Positions 13,381-58,170 of a DNA stretch of 64,000 nucleotides are shown in pieces. The position numbers were made by a program, and so were the translations under genes. Position 1 is the first letter of the stretch. The number at the start of each line of letters is the position of its first letter. Origin of the DNA: Xiphophorus maculatus (lineage: Eukaryota > Chordata > Actinopteri > Cyprinodontiformes > Poeciliidae); assembly GCF_002775205.1 (NCBI RefSeq), contig NC_036461.1, positions 15,165,015 through 15,229,014 on the forward strand, written 5' to 3'. The notes beneath the pieces were generated by a model. The model saw only the letters and a program-made list of their open reading frames with translations, was not told where the DNA came from and made no database searches.

Positions 13381-13525
13381 TCTCCACCTTTTAGGTACAT
13401 CTCTGCTCCAACATTCCTGAATCAACTACCTACTCAGTCATTTCTGCAGAGGCCTGGTAATTAGCTATTTATTTCATCCAGGTGTGTTGAACCAGGGATA
13501 GATCTAAGGTTGCAGGACAATGGAT
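13381..13525. mobile_element. degenerate hAT-type miniature element
   Basis: It shares the diagnostic internal phrases of the intact copy family at 45515-45737 and related fish elements: a ttttaggtacatctctgctc block, a ccaggtgtgttgaaccaggg block, and a closing aaggttgcaggacaatgg. The terminal repeats have decayed and no target duplication was found. Confidence 0.55.
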
Positions 13526-14235
13526 CTATGTAACTTCAGTTTTATACATCTAGTATATATGCATGCACACACACGTGGCAAGTTTGATATAGGTGCACCC
13601 CATTATTTCAATACCAGCTGCTCCACCCAAATACAGGTCCAATTAACTAGGATAATTAAGAACACCTGTGGACATACTGCTAATCATTTTATACTCAACC
13701 AGCATGCTAGCTGGTAATAGACTAGGGTTCTGTGGATTTCTATATCATGTTGCACAGTCATTTAATGAACTTGACGTTAGCCAACACAGCATCAAGACCT
13801 GAAGACATTAGCCTCCTCAAAAGTGACCTCCTGCTTATGTCACCTGTACCTATATCTGTGTGAGCAGAGGAAACGACTGAGTGGCGTTGTTCTGGACGTC
13901 CAATAAATACGGAGTCAAGTTTGTGTTCTATGAAGGTTAGCCAGTTAGCATATGTCCACAATAAGCTGATAGCTCACCCTCTGACAGGCAAACTACAACT
14001 TACTATTAATGGTGTTCCCGAGAATACGTGCATACGAGTTAAGACTCGGTGCTGTTAAAAAGTTGCTGAAGTCATTTCTCACACTCTGTTAGCTCCTTAA
14101 ATTAGAGTTCACCAAGAAGAACAAACACTGAACCAAGAATGGATCTGTCTTCGGAAAATTAAGGACCTTGTCGAGCAGCAAATAATTCAAATTTTACATT
14201 TAAGGCGGGTAAATTTAGATAAATATCAACCTTAC

Positions 14236-14385
14236 CTTTGTTTGGAGGCGGGTTTCAGTTCATCAGCAAAATAACCACAGAGCTAACACTAGCGGATTAT
14301 TTTCCCTCAGCCCAAACGGCTACAGTTTAGCTTTTACCTTTCAGAGTAAAAGCTTCCATCACCAACTTCCGGTTTTGAAAATAAA
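14236..14385 (-). promoter_or_regulatory. clip4: clip4 non-coding first exon and core promoter
   Basis: A consensus donor on the minus strand (AAAG|GTAAGG, G of GT at 14235) closes a probable untranslated first exon that would splice to the ATG exon at 11317. At its upstream edge lies an ETS-type site, CCGGAAGT (14365-14372, minus), common at core promoters. The exon holds a short upstream ORF (14327-14359, minus; ten codons beginning MEAFT) and an ATG-AAC-TGA further down, so initiation at the main ATG may be dampened. A second donor-like GTAAAAG inside the exon would shorten it. The transcription start is inferred, not seen. Confidence 0.55.
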
Positions 14386-15023
14386 TCAAATTCAGAATTT
14401 TCTTTTAAAAAAAAGTCTTTACTCAAGGCAAGCAGAAAACATACGAAGGCTGCATCTCAGTACATAAAATATGATATAAAAGTCATTAAGTCTTTAAAGT
14501 GAAATAGTTTACACACAGAGCAGACTTCAACCGTTTCTTTTTTATGACTCACAGACAATGAAAATTCAATATTCAGTTTCTTGGGAAATTTAACAATTAT
14601 GTAAAACCAAAGATGAAGTATAATATAGCTTACATAGTCCCACAGAAGACTACTGACTTCTTAGTTGTCAAGTAGTTACTGATCCTCAATATGGAGAGTT
14701 CCTCACAGAAATTTACAAACATATTAGTTGTTAGATTAGATTTTTTTATTGACATTGCAAAAAGAAAACACAATTGAGCACACTCAAGAACAAGCAATAA
14801 ACGATCAAATAGATTACAAACAAAACCATAAGCAAATCCTCTCAAAAGAAGTTTTAAGTTATTGAGATGTTGTGTTTCATGGGTGTTATATTAAAGTTCA
14901 GTGTGATAATGATGACTTTGGGAAAGAAACACAAAACTAATTCCGACCTTTGATTCTAACCCTAATCCAAACCTAATATTTTCCATTCTTTCTTGCTTTC
15001 TTGCTGCACTTCGAATTATTGAG

Positions 15024-15360
15024 ATTGGCAGAATATAGAATGGCCATACATAATAGCTCTTCTAGTTCACATATGTCTTGCTAGAGTTATGCATTGGTCA
15101 ATGAGGTGCTATGTATTGTCCCTGGCACTCAATCACTTTGACATAGGCAAAACATGAAAATGGGTCAATGGAAGGCCCTTCCATTTCTTGTGTGAGCTTC
15201 CTCCTGTGGCAGAATTGAGAATTACAACACATAATGTAGAGAAGTGGGAGAATTTCATCCTGCAGCTGGACAGTAATTAAATAGAACAGCTTCAAGCAGT
15301 GCTGTATAAGAACTCCCTCTTGTGGCGGAATACAGAATGACCACACATAACAGGTCCTTG
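15024..15360. repeat. three diverged copies of a ~35-bp unit
   Basis: Similar blocks start near 15027 (ggcagaatatagaatggcca), 15208 (ggcagaattgagaattacaa) and 15324 (ggcggaatacagaatgacca), each continuing with cataa. Two are preceded by a ctcctgtggc or ctcttgtggc motif. This is probably an old interspersed repeat that duplicated locally; the family is not recognised. Confidence 0.5.
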
Positions 15361-15384
15361 GTGATGTTTTAGTTCTAGAGCTAA

Positions 15385-15575
15385 TTTTATAATTTTAACG
15401 TTCACATGGTTTTTTTCCATACTGCACTGAGTATGTTACGTTAACATGCTAACAATAGGCTACATGCTATTTTAGCTGCCTTTAGCTCTGCAGGTAATTT
15501 TAGCATTTACATGAGTTATTTCACACTGTTGCAGTAGGTCAACATGCTAGTGCTAGCAGCGCTCCTTCTCCTGCC
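15385..15575. repeat. diverged tandem duplication with ATGCTA motifs
   Basis: Two similar halves each run from ttcacatg or tttacatg, through a cactg core, to aacatgcta and a gctagcagc or ttttagctgc ending. aacatgctaa and catgctagtgctagc motifs are common in dispersed fish repeats. No coding signal. Confidence 0.45.
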
Positions 15576-15745
15576 AAGTCTGGTTTGACAAATAGAAACA
15601 TTTCACGAAAAAATCGTGAATATTTTTTTTAAAACAGTAAAATTTGTATTAAGTGCTGGATTATGAGTTGTTGGACTGAATACTCGCGAAGGTGCATGAA
15701 ATTGTAAAACATGAGGTATTTGGTGCATGTTCTCTTGTTAGACCA

Positions 15746-15768
15746 GTTTCCATAGAAACGTAAACAAA
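15746..15768 (+). promoter_or_regulatory. RFX X-box abutting a forkhead (FOXJ1-type) site
   Basis: gtttccatagaaac (15746-15759) fits the RFX X-box consensus RYYNYY-WW-RRNRAC and is almost palindromic. It is immediately followed by gtaaacaaa (15760-15768), a forkhead core. The pair ends about 80 bp upstream of the cimip5 ATG. RFX plus FOXJ1 sites are the known promoter signature of motile-cilium genes, which matches the downstream product. Binding is inferred. Confidence 0.72.
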
Positions 15769-15847
15769 ACGAACCGTGATTTGGGTCGGCTTCCCTACCT
15801 TTTACCCGAAGTTAACGGAGATAAATCTTTACCGTGCCGTCGTCAGC

Positions 15848-16423
15848 ATGGATCCCCAGAAAAGCCGCTCAGAGTATGACGAGAGTCGCAAAAATCCCGT
15901 AAGTCTGGCCGAACAGTGGAAAGACCTGTGCGTAAAAGAGAGGAGCATAGCACTGGGATGGTAAGCTTAAGAAGTATGAGAGGAAAAAAAAAAAAAGTTT
16001 TGGTTCGTGTAAACCTGGCTGTTTTAAATGGTGTCGAAATCATTTTCACCAACAAGCTGTTGTTTCACAGGGATGAGACCTGGGGCGCTGTCCTGGGTTG
16101 TGGCACACAGGTAAAGAACAGAAAAAACACCACCTGCTTTGTTCAAAATAATAAGATATTCACACAACAGCCCCTACACACTTTGCCACTCCTCACCCAC
16201 GGCGACAACCTGTGGATGTTTGCAGGATGCCCCAATGGAGGAGAAGTCTTTACCGAAAAATCTTTCGGTCTATTCCGAGATCGTCCCCAACACCGCCAAT
16301 CAAGTGTATGGCAGCAGGCAGATCATGCCTCACGGGAAGGAGATGAACAGACAGGACGGGTTGCCACTCTTTCACGGAAGCTACAGAGGAAAGAAGAAGG
16401 CTGCAGAGAAGGAACCATCATAA
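15848..16423 (+). CDS. cimip5: C2orf50/CIMIP5 orthologue (ciliary microtubule inner protein 5)
   Basis: Three coding exons, 15848-15960, 16071-16110 and 16226-16423, join in phase into 116 residues. Borders are G|GTAAGC, TTTCACAG|, CAG|GTAAAG and TTTGCAG|. The C-terminal exon carries the conserved stretch VYSEIVPNTANQVYGSR, matching human C2orf50 LFSDTVPSSTNQVVGSR, and ends in a lysine-rich tail. The N-terminal exon has LAEQWKDLCVKER, like the human DQLWRELLEAERR region. Human C2orf50 was renamed CIMIP5 because it is assigned to the lumen of axonemal doublet microtubules; I infer the same here. The gene lies directly upstream of slc66a3 on the same strand, as expected from human synteny. The fish protein is shorter than the human one at the N-terminus. 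Confidence 0.87.
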
Positions 16424-16714
16424 AAGCATAAATAAGACGTCAGTGATGACTCCGTGTCCTTTGTCAAAAAAAAAAAAAAGGAGGCAAGCCTGTCATATAC
16501 CTCTTGAGATGAACTTGCAAATGCACTGAAAGAAAAAAAAATGTATTTGCTGCTCCATTTACTGCCAGATCTATCCAGGACTTCAAGGAAACGAGCAAAA
16601 AAGAAGTGGCTGTCAATCCTTAAACCAACGAAGAGATTGCTTTTCACATTTTTACAGGACAATCACGGACTTCAATTGTGTTTATTGAACTTATGTGATA
16701 AACTGACACAAATC

Positions 16715-16888
<174 letters not shown>

Positions 16889-16984
16889 GTAACAATATTC
16901 GATGGAGTACTCGATTACTGGAACAGTCTTTTGCAACAGCGCTAACTGAGACCAATCTAAAGTGTTATTATAACATTGTATGGC

Positions 16985-17045
16985 AGGAGACTTAAGCTCC
17001 AGTCTTTGAGGGCCAGTTTCCTGCAACTTTGAGATGCGTCTCTGC
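16985..17045. mobile_element. hAT-type miniature element end (solo remnant)
   Basis: ctccagtctttgagggccag, then ttcctgcaactttgagatgc and gtctctgc, matches the terminal ~60 bp of the element at 45515-45737 (ctccagtcctcgagggccgc and onward). Only one end is present. Confidence 0.6.
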
Positions 17046-17507
17046 TTTATTAAATTCGAAAATGAAGCTGCGCTCAGTACTTACTACGTTTTAAATACTG
17101 TGGTTGTTTCTGAGCCAATCATCTTTCAGACTGTGTATGCGGAAATGAGAAGCGATGCCGCCGGCTGACAGGAAACTGTCGTGTTTATGCCATATCAACG
17201 GATGTCAAGCGCATTTTTTCCAGATTAAAAGCATTGTTCATTTATTTAATCACGTAATATAAATACTTTTTTTGTCATTAAAATATATTTATATAATTTG
17301 TATTTTATTAATGGATTTTGATCATTCCTGGTCACAATAGTTTAGCGAGCGTACACAATTAATTTCTACTATTATTTCGAAAACATACACCGGATTTCCG
17401 ATCAGAGTAAAATCACCTTAACAGTGTTTGCATCACAGCAGCATCTGGAAGCTAGTGTCATTTATAAAACTATATAAACAGTTTAAAATAAAACTTAAAG
17501 ATCCAGC

Positions 17508-20500
17508 ATGCAGTCCGACACTCTGCTGCACATCGCCAACTTCAGCACGCTGTTCATGTGCATGGTGCTAAAGTTCCCGCAGATCTTCGTGTTAATGAGA
17601 GCCAAGCGTTCAACAGGGATCAGCCTCAACAGTCTGCTGCTGGAGCTCACTGGGTAGGTGGACTCTGCAGGACTTTCTGATGCACTTTTACCAGGAAGGC
17701 CTGGTAAAAGTGATTCCTAGCTGTTAGAGAAAGATGAACGGTGACGGAGGTGAGGAAGGGCACAGCTTTGATGTGTCGTCTTCCTGTTCCTATATGTGCA
17801 TGTGCATAAAAAGAATAGGAAGTCTATTTTTACAGTCTAGTTTGTTTAAATACGCGTGAAAGTTGATTATAAGTCAAATAAAAGATTGTTTTTTTTACAC
17901 TCAGTGAGATTCCAGTGTAATGAATGTTCGTAATGTGGCCAGAACTGGACCTGTTTATATAAATCAGTGCGCCAAAGGCTCTCACAAACTGCCCTCTGTT
18001 GGATTTGTGGGGATAAACATCAGACTGACTGTCTAAAGCAGAATAGTACTAGTCTGTGTCCTGATTGCAGCTGCTCGGAATGTTTCTGCTGATAAAGAAA
18101 CCTTATCAGCTTCAAACACACAGCATCCATCAGGCAAATGAGCCGAGGATAAGAGAAGACCCAGAAAGACTGCAGACGTTTTGAAATAGAAACGTAGAGA
18201 TGCAGGGCTGTTTTTAACCGTTTACCACAGGCCTACACGCACAGAAATCTACACTCTCCATAGATACACCGATTGCAATGGTCATATTCAAAATGAATCT
18301 ACGTAGCAATAATAAAATTACTCAAGTAAAAGAAAAAGGTACAGTGTAGTAAAACTACTCTTATAAGTACTTTTTTTCCCCAAAAGAGTTACTCAAGTGA
18401 ATGTAACTTTTGAACATAAACATCAACATCAGTAGCCTACAGGCTACTTGTTAAGAAACTTACGGTGCTGTATTGGCATTACCTATTCATCTTTTAGCTA
18501 ACATCCAACAGCATGACTCAACTCACTGTTAGTTTGGGGGAAGAGAGAACTGTGCAAAGTTCTTTGCGTTTTGCTGCCATGATTCTGACACACCTGCGCA
18601 GCTCTGACCAGCAGCAGCAGGTCTCCTTCGCTTCCGCACAGGTGTAAACCCAGTGCTAGTCTTTAGCGCTCATGTTGCATTTAAAGGCGGCTCGAAAAAA
18701 CAGGTTACGACGTGTTAACAACGGATTAAACAGTTTTAACTGCTGAAAAAGGTGACAGAAAGCACCTTTTTCACCTTGTTATGAGAAGTGCGGAAGCCCC
18801 TACTGTATCAAATCGATATAGGAATAACAGAGAGTTGGCCACTCTGAGGTAAAAACAACAGTTTCCAGTCCAGGGGGGTCACGGCTGATTCTGTGGGCGG
18901 GCAATGCCCCCTTATGCCCACACAAATTCAATGGATGCACCGTTTTAAAAAGTTCTTAATAAAGGCTTGAAAAATGTGTTATGCATATTCAAGCCTCCTT
19001 AATCAGCTTAGCGCTCAATACAAAATGCATGCCACACTTTTCAGATTTTCACTTAAAAACTAATAATCCAACCTCTTTTCCTTCCACTTCACAGCGAAGC
19101 ACCTCTTTGTCACAGTGAATACCAATTAAATACATTAAAGTTTGTAGCTGTAACATGACAAAATGTGAGAAAGGTTAAAGAGTTGTGGATAATTTTGCCA
19201 GGTGCTGAGCATATTTGAATGTCTCTACAATAAAATCACCATCATTGTTGTTGTAAAGGAAAACTTGCAGAAGAATCTTGATGGAGTTTAATGAGCAGTA
19301 CACGGTGCCTGAAAGAAAACATATTTAAATATATAAGAAATTTTTAATAAAACAGTGGTTTAATGATATTTGTTCTGATTGAAATCATCAGGAAGTATTT
19401 GATGTGGTCAGGGGGTTCTCTGTTTTTTATCTCAACTCAGGTTTTCAGATTCCTTTTCCACTCTGAACTCAAGATTTACCTCAGCTCCACGAAATCAATG
19501 CAACTCTGAACATTCTAGATATTATTCTAGTACCTGTACATGTAAACAGTTATACAAAAGTCTGGTAATGGGATTTATGCTTACACAGTTGAAAAAAAAT
19601 TGCATTAAATAAATAAAAGCTTAATTGACTACATTAAATAATCTGATATTTTATTCTTTTCAGGTTCATAGTTTTTGTAACGTACCAGATGTACTACGAC
19701 TACCCACCTCCAACATACCTGGAATATCCCATCCTCATTGCTCAAGGTTTGTAACAAATGGCGTAACATAAGTATTTTATTGGCTAAAAGGGGTGCTTAA
19801 TATTCTCATTTTTATCATTATTAGGTCTATTTATGGATTGAATATAACCAAAAACAACAGTGTTAACATTGATGTTAAGTTTCACACAATGTGAATAGAG
19901 TTATAAGGGATGAATATTACTTCGAAAATCTTTTTAAAAACTTTGAAACAAATGCTTGTACACGCATTAGAACAGTTTTTGATGTTAACATTACCCTGAA
20001 ATATTATATGTTTACATTCATATTATTAATCCAAAGATTATATACCTTCTACCATTTCTGCTAAGAAGAGTTGTCAAAAATCCAGCCAGAAATAACCTGG
20101 ACCTCGTTAAGAGCCACAAAAGGGTTTGTTATGCTTCGACCGACTAAGGAACATTTTTCAAGCTATTTTTGTGGGGGTTTAGGCCTGGATGTAAAATGTT
20201 CAACCTGTTTAGATGAGGGAAAACTTGCAGGAAATTCAAACCAGGAAACTTTTAAATATATAAATTTTAGAAGAATCTGAATAGCTAGCGAATCAGCAGT
20301 ACGCCAGTGGTCCTTGAAATGAAGCTGGAACCTTGCCGGAAGTGATGTACGTTTATAACCTGCTCTGTGTCCCGACAGATGTCATCCTTCTGCTCCTGAT
20401 TCTTTACTACAACGGCAGCCTGCGGCAGAGCCTGGTGTACGCCTTGCTGTATCCTTACCCTCTCTGACAGTGACAGTTGTGAAACTACTTGGTGTTGAAG

Positions 20501-22733
20501 GAAATCAATGACCCCCCGGCAGCATCTTGTGCCTTAACAGATCGTGCTCAGGTTGGTCGGAGGCTGGAGGCTCCTCACGGTGGAGAGGTGGATCATAGAT
20601 CTGGCCATGGTAATGCATCATTTTCAAATGAGTCACACATTGTCCCACAGTAAAGAGTTGGCACGTCATCAGTCAGGAGTAATGATGTGGAGGGCTGAGA
20701 GGAGACTCACCCAGAGCTCATTTCTCTCTCACTGAAACACATCAAGGCCTGCTGGTAAATGGGATGTACATGTCTGTAGGCATTTTGCATTTAAATAAAT
20801 GAAGCAGCAATTCTTCCACTTAAAGTTTAAAATGTTAGACAGCACAGAAAGTAACTTTTTTTACTTTGTGGAGTCCAGCTCACCTGCAGTGTTCAATCTG
20901 TCATCTTATAAACGTGTAATATGTGACCTGCACTGTCCTGTCAGAGCCTGTGCACGTTCATCAGTGCAGCCAGTAAGTTGACCCAGCTGCAGTGCATGTG
21001 GAGCTCCAAGGATGCCGGACAGGTTAGCGCCCTCTCCTGGGGGATGGCTACCTACACTTGTATGGGTGAGTGTGAGGGAACTTCTTTTCCAGTGGCTGTC
21101 AGGATAAAGAGGGCTGCCAAACTAAAACAAATTAACCTTTAACCAATATTAACTAGGACTGCACAATATATTGCAAAATAATAATTTTAAAAAAGTATAA
21201 AACATTTTGTCAGAATGGCGGTTAGTACATGTCAAAGTCCTTAACATAATGATTGCTTTGCTTATTTAGAAAGTCGGGATTCTTTTAAATAATTCCTATT
21301 GCACATATGCATTATTGATATTGTTGAACATTGAATCTCCCTCTTAATGAATATGAAGTTACCCATAGTCATGAGTTTTTTTTTATTAAAAAGTTTCTCA
21401 GACATCTAAAATGATATTAAACATCATAATCCAGTATTCATTAGTTTTTTAATGACATCATTAACCACCTCTGATTGGTTCATCAAAATAAGTTAGGAAA
21501 ATCGACCCCCCTCCCCCCAACTGTCTCCTGATTTTACTGGGATACAATCAGTGAGCTAAAATAACCCACATAGAAGTAGTAAACCCAAACAGGTAAATTA
21601 TAAGATTAAATAAACTAACCAAAGTCGGATTGCCACATTTTTAATTGCAGTCTCTCATTTCCGACTTAACAAATTTAATTAGCTTCAACAGCTCATCAGT
21701 TTCAACTAATTCTTCCACTTAAATCACTTTCAGGTCATGAATATGGATAATCCCCCTTCAGTTTGCTACGCGTTCAGTAAATCAGCAATTCAACACGTCA
21801 TTAATTAAACATGAGAGAGTGCGGTTGTATAATGTGCATGTCATTAACTCCGCTTCCTCTTTGTTCCAGCGCGGATTTACACCACCTCGGTGACGACCGG
21901 AGACGGGCAGGGTAAGCCAGCGTAAAATGACAAGGCAGAAACATTTCATTTTGTTCTCTAAACGCCTTCCACCGCAGCAATAATGTGGAAGCGTGGTGCA
22001 CTCTGGGAGTGACATCTCATAAAAAGGCAGTTCTGGATGTCTCTGTTTAATGAAGGCAAGAGAGATTTAGAAGAGAAAAATATAGAGTGCATTAGTACCT
22101 GAACTCTTGGATTTTTGACTCCAATGTTTAGTCTCAAATGTTATTCTCATCTTCAAACTAAAGTGCTGTTTCGTATTGACTTTGATTTTCGAATTTTAAC
22201 ACAAAAAATCTTTAAATTTATTAACCAAGAATAAATCTTGGACAGCATGCTTGAAAAGTATTTAAGTTGTATTTCTATTTTAAAAGATGAAAATAATGTT
22301 ATTTTGAACTTCAAGTTGGTTAGATTTTCTCTGGGACTTTGTTGGGATGAGCCATTAATAGATTACCTGCAGCAGATGACACTTACCGTCTTTTGCCAAT
22401 TATTCAAAAACATATAACTAGAATTTTATAAAAGGGTATTTTTGAAAAATATGAAGCTACATTTCAATGCAGGTTTGGATGGTTTTTCTGCAAAACATCT
22501 TAAAATGCAAGCGTATAGCTTCTTATCAGACAGCCAGCAACCACGTTTTGATGTCTAAAGCCAGTTCATAAGTACAAATCGGTTTAAATTAAAAGTAATT
22601 CTGGTTTGTAATCATCTCCTTCTTTCTCACAGTTCTGGTGCGGTTTGTGGCAATGACTCTGCTCAACTTCTGGGTGCTGCTCACTGTGATCTATTACCAG
22701 CGAAGAAGCAGCAGCTCAAAGAAAGATGACTAA
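17508..22733 (+). CDS. slc66a3: SLC66A3 (PQ-loop repeat-containing protein 3), complete
   Basis: Seven exons: 17508-17653, 19664-19746, 20379-20448, 20552-20609, 20945-21065, 21870-21911 and 22633-22733. All have GT-AG borders and consistent phases, giving 206 residues (human 202). The product is a small seven-helix membrane protein of the PQ-loop (SLC66) family; relatives export amino acids or sugars across lysosomal and other membranes, but the substrate of SLC66A3 is not established. The PQ dipeptide is P24-Q25 within LKFPQIF. Other conserved blocks are TYLEYPILIAQDV (about 66-78), ERWIIDLAM (about 111-119), CTFISAASK (122-130) and SALSWGMATYTC (about 147-158). The C-terminus is serine/lysine-rich (RRSSSSKKDD). 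For exon 4 the acceptor ctcag|G (exon from 20552) was preferred to one ten bases earlier because only it keeps phase and human length. Confidence 0.95.
17683..17712. repeat. perfect inverted repeat, 13-bp arms, 4-nt loop
   Basis: cacttttaccagg (17683-17695) pairs exactly with 17700-17712. It sits 30 bp inside slc66a3 intron 1, near the donor. Confidence 0.93.
18285..18440. repeat. ACTCAAGTAA-type dispersed repeat
   Basis: Repeated phrases tactcaagtaaaag, agtaaaactactc and gttactcaagtgaatgtaac are characteristic of a common fish interspersed repeat. It lies in slc66a3 intron 1, and its ends are unclear. Confidence 0.45.
18865..18930. repeat. G-rich dispersed repeat fragment
   Basis: ccaggggggtcacggctgat, then tctgtgggcgggcaatgccc, resembles a widespread fish non-autonomous repeat phrase. 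It is in slc66a3 intron 1; only a fragment was recognised. Confidence 0.35.
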
Positions 22734-23595
22734 GCTAGAGGTTTCTTCTTCAGCACTTACTGGGTCACCACAGGCACAAGAAATACAGAAACAATCTAAG
22801 GGTAACAGTTACTACCGTTAAAAAGAAAGTACACCCTGTTTCATTTCTAGTTTTTACTTATGAGGACTTAAATGTTCTGAAATTTGTTCAAGGTACTAAA
22901 GTAGTTTAAACACAACCTTGAATGTAAAACAACAAATGCAGCTGTTGGTGTCTTTAATCCTAACAGCTTACTGTAAAAAACCTTATTTGACTAAAGTTTA
23001 CCAGCAGGAGGCCACTGAGTTACTCTGAATTAATCAGAGAGTCAACAAACAGTATCAGAAACACAATGCGTTTAAACAGGCAAGCTTTAAAAAAACAAAA
23101 CAACTTAGATATAAAATGCTAATTAATTTTATGTTTGATTTTTCAGTAACTCATGAAAGTATTGAACTCCTAGTAGGAAGTTATTTATACAAAGAGGTAA
23201 GAAATGGGTCTGTGATGAGATGATTTGACCTGCAGCCATTTCTACATCTGAGCTCACTTTTGAATAATTTTACAACCTAACCAATTACAGATCTTTTTTC
23301 TATTATTTGTATAAAGAATTGAAAGAGGGTGTATTTTTTTTTTAATAATTATGTTTTACCAAACATTCTAATAACAATGCTTTTCCCAGTAGTTTTTAAT
23401 ACATTTCTCCTGAATCTATTTTTATTTTTTAAAATTCCATTTTTAAACATTAGTGAGGATTTTCTGTAAAAGAATATGACAGTTTGCAAATATCCAAAAT
23501 CTTCCAACTCAGGATAATATATACTGTGTTTTTAATAACTTTTGTATGTGAATTTCTTTCTATAACACCTAAATAAACCAAAACATTTGACCTTT
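22734..23595 (+). other. slc66a3: slc66a3 3' UTR with poly(A) signal
   Basis: AATAAA at 23572-23577 is the best signal downstream of the stop codon, giving a 3' UTR of about 0.86 kb. No other coding signal is present. Confidence 0.7.
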
Positions 23596-23609
23596 TTACA
23601 TAGTGATTT

Positions 23610-25004
23610 CACTGAAATTCTTTAAAGCATTTATTTGTTTGACTTCTTAAAAACATTTGAAACCAAACGGAACATCCATATCTTTATTTCTATAAGTAGT
23701 TAATATAATCATCATCATTATAGCTGTTTGGTAGCAAACATGCAATCTGGATGTAAAGGCCCTTAAATACAAAGTGGACAAGGCTGTATAAATAATATAA
23801 TGTGCACAGTATGGCATGTAAAATATATACTGTAGATATTTATATGTATAAAACATGCTTCTTGGTTACAGGAGAGCAGTTGGTACACAAAACACACACG
23901 GTTTGCTCTCCAGGCGCCTGTATGAGCCACATTCACACAACGACGTGTAAAAAACTTGGGAGTTCAGTTACTCTTGACACCAAAACATCGGAACAAACCT
24001 TCAGTGGACTAGTGCTGCTCAGGACGAGGTTTGCATACCTTCATTGTCACCGCTGCTTTCAAAAAACAACCTGGCAGGGGTGGCGGCGCGTGAGAAACAT
24101 GCAAGTTCACTCCAAAGCAGCTGGCAGTAAAATAAAAGCTTCAGTCAAGTATATTTGGTAATACGATGCCTGGGTGCCGCCTCTGGTGGAGCACCACATC
24201 TACCTTCAAACACATCAAAAGGAGAAAAACATGATCGGTGCGTTTAGGTAAACATTATCCCTCGGGTCGGACAGTGCAGATTTGTTCCTTTTAATGCCAT
24301 CAGAGCAGGATGCTGCTCATGTTGTAACGTCTACTGCAGACAAAACAAGTGTTTCAGTGACAGAAATCATAATAAGAGGCAGCCAGAGAATCATTTACTT
24401 AAAATAAGGATTCACTGCGTTCCCCTACTCTGTGACTTTACGTGAAGTAACAGTTTGTTGTACCTTAATCGGATCCTGCGACTCACCTGAAACAAGAGCT
24501 GTGGAAAGTTAAAAGCTACAATCATTGTGTTGAGAGAACAAGTCATTTGGGGGAAAAAACCCAACAGAATCAACTAAGTGTCGTGTTCTTTGAACTGTTC
24601 ACAGTTTCTTTTAGCAGAATGTCTTATATTTGGCCACTAGAACCTCCAAAGGTGATGTGCAGGAGTTTCCTGCATGTCCCCTCCATCAGACTGTTTCCTG
24701 GTGAGAATAATTGAGGTAATTGAATCCCCATTCATCCATGCAGCCTCTCCGAAGAGTTCCTGTTTCCACAGGAAGCAGAAGGAGCTACTCCAGACTTTGT
24801 TCACAAGCCAACCAGCTTGCAGAAAAGAGCGCAGTCAAACTCAGTAGCTGTGAAGTGGCTGAAAGGAGCTGAGCGACAAGGAGAGTGGAGAGATTTTCCT
24901 CCCAGGATGAAGCAGGAGACAGACTGATGCGAATTGACGTGGAGTTCCAGATCTGCAGATGAAGCTTCGAAGGAAACACCGCCCTGGAGATGCATCTAGC
25001 AGGG
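23610..25004 (-). other. rock2: rock2 3' UTR and poly(A) signal (inferred)
   Basis: If the last rock2 exon begins at 25008, its 3' UTR runs left. On the minus strand AATAAA occurs at 23683-23688 and again at 23630-23635, either of which would end a 1.3-1.4 kb UTR. The two convergent transcripts (slc66a3 and rock2) would then end within roughly 100 bp of each other or overlap. Open frames in this stretch are incidental. Confidence 0.5.

Positions 25005-58170
<33,166 letters not shown>

Noticed and set aside
23802..24161. 119-codon plus-strand open frame
   Set aside because: Lies in the inferred rock2 3' UTR; composition is non-coding and no homology is evident.
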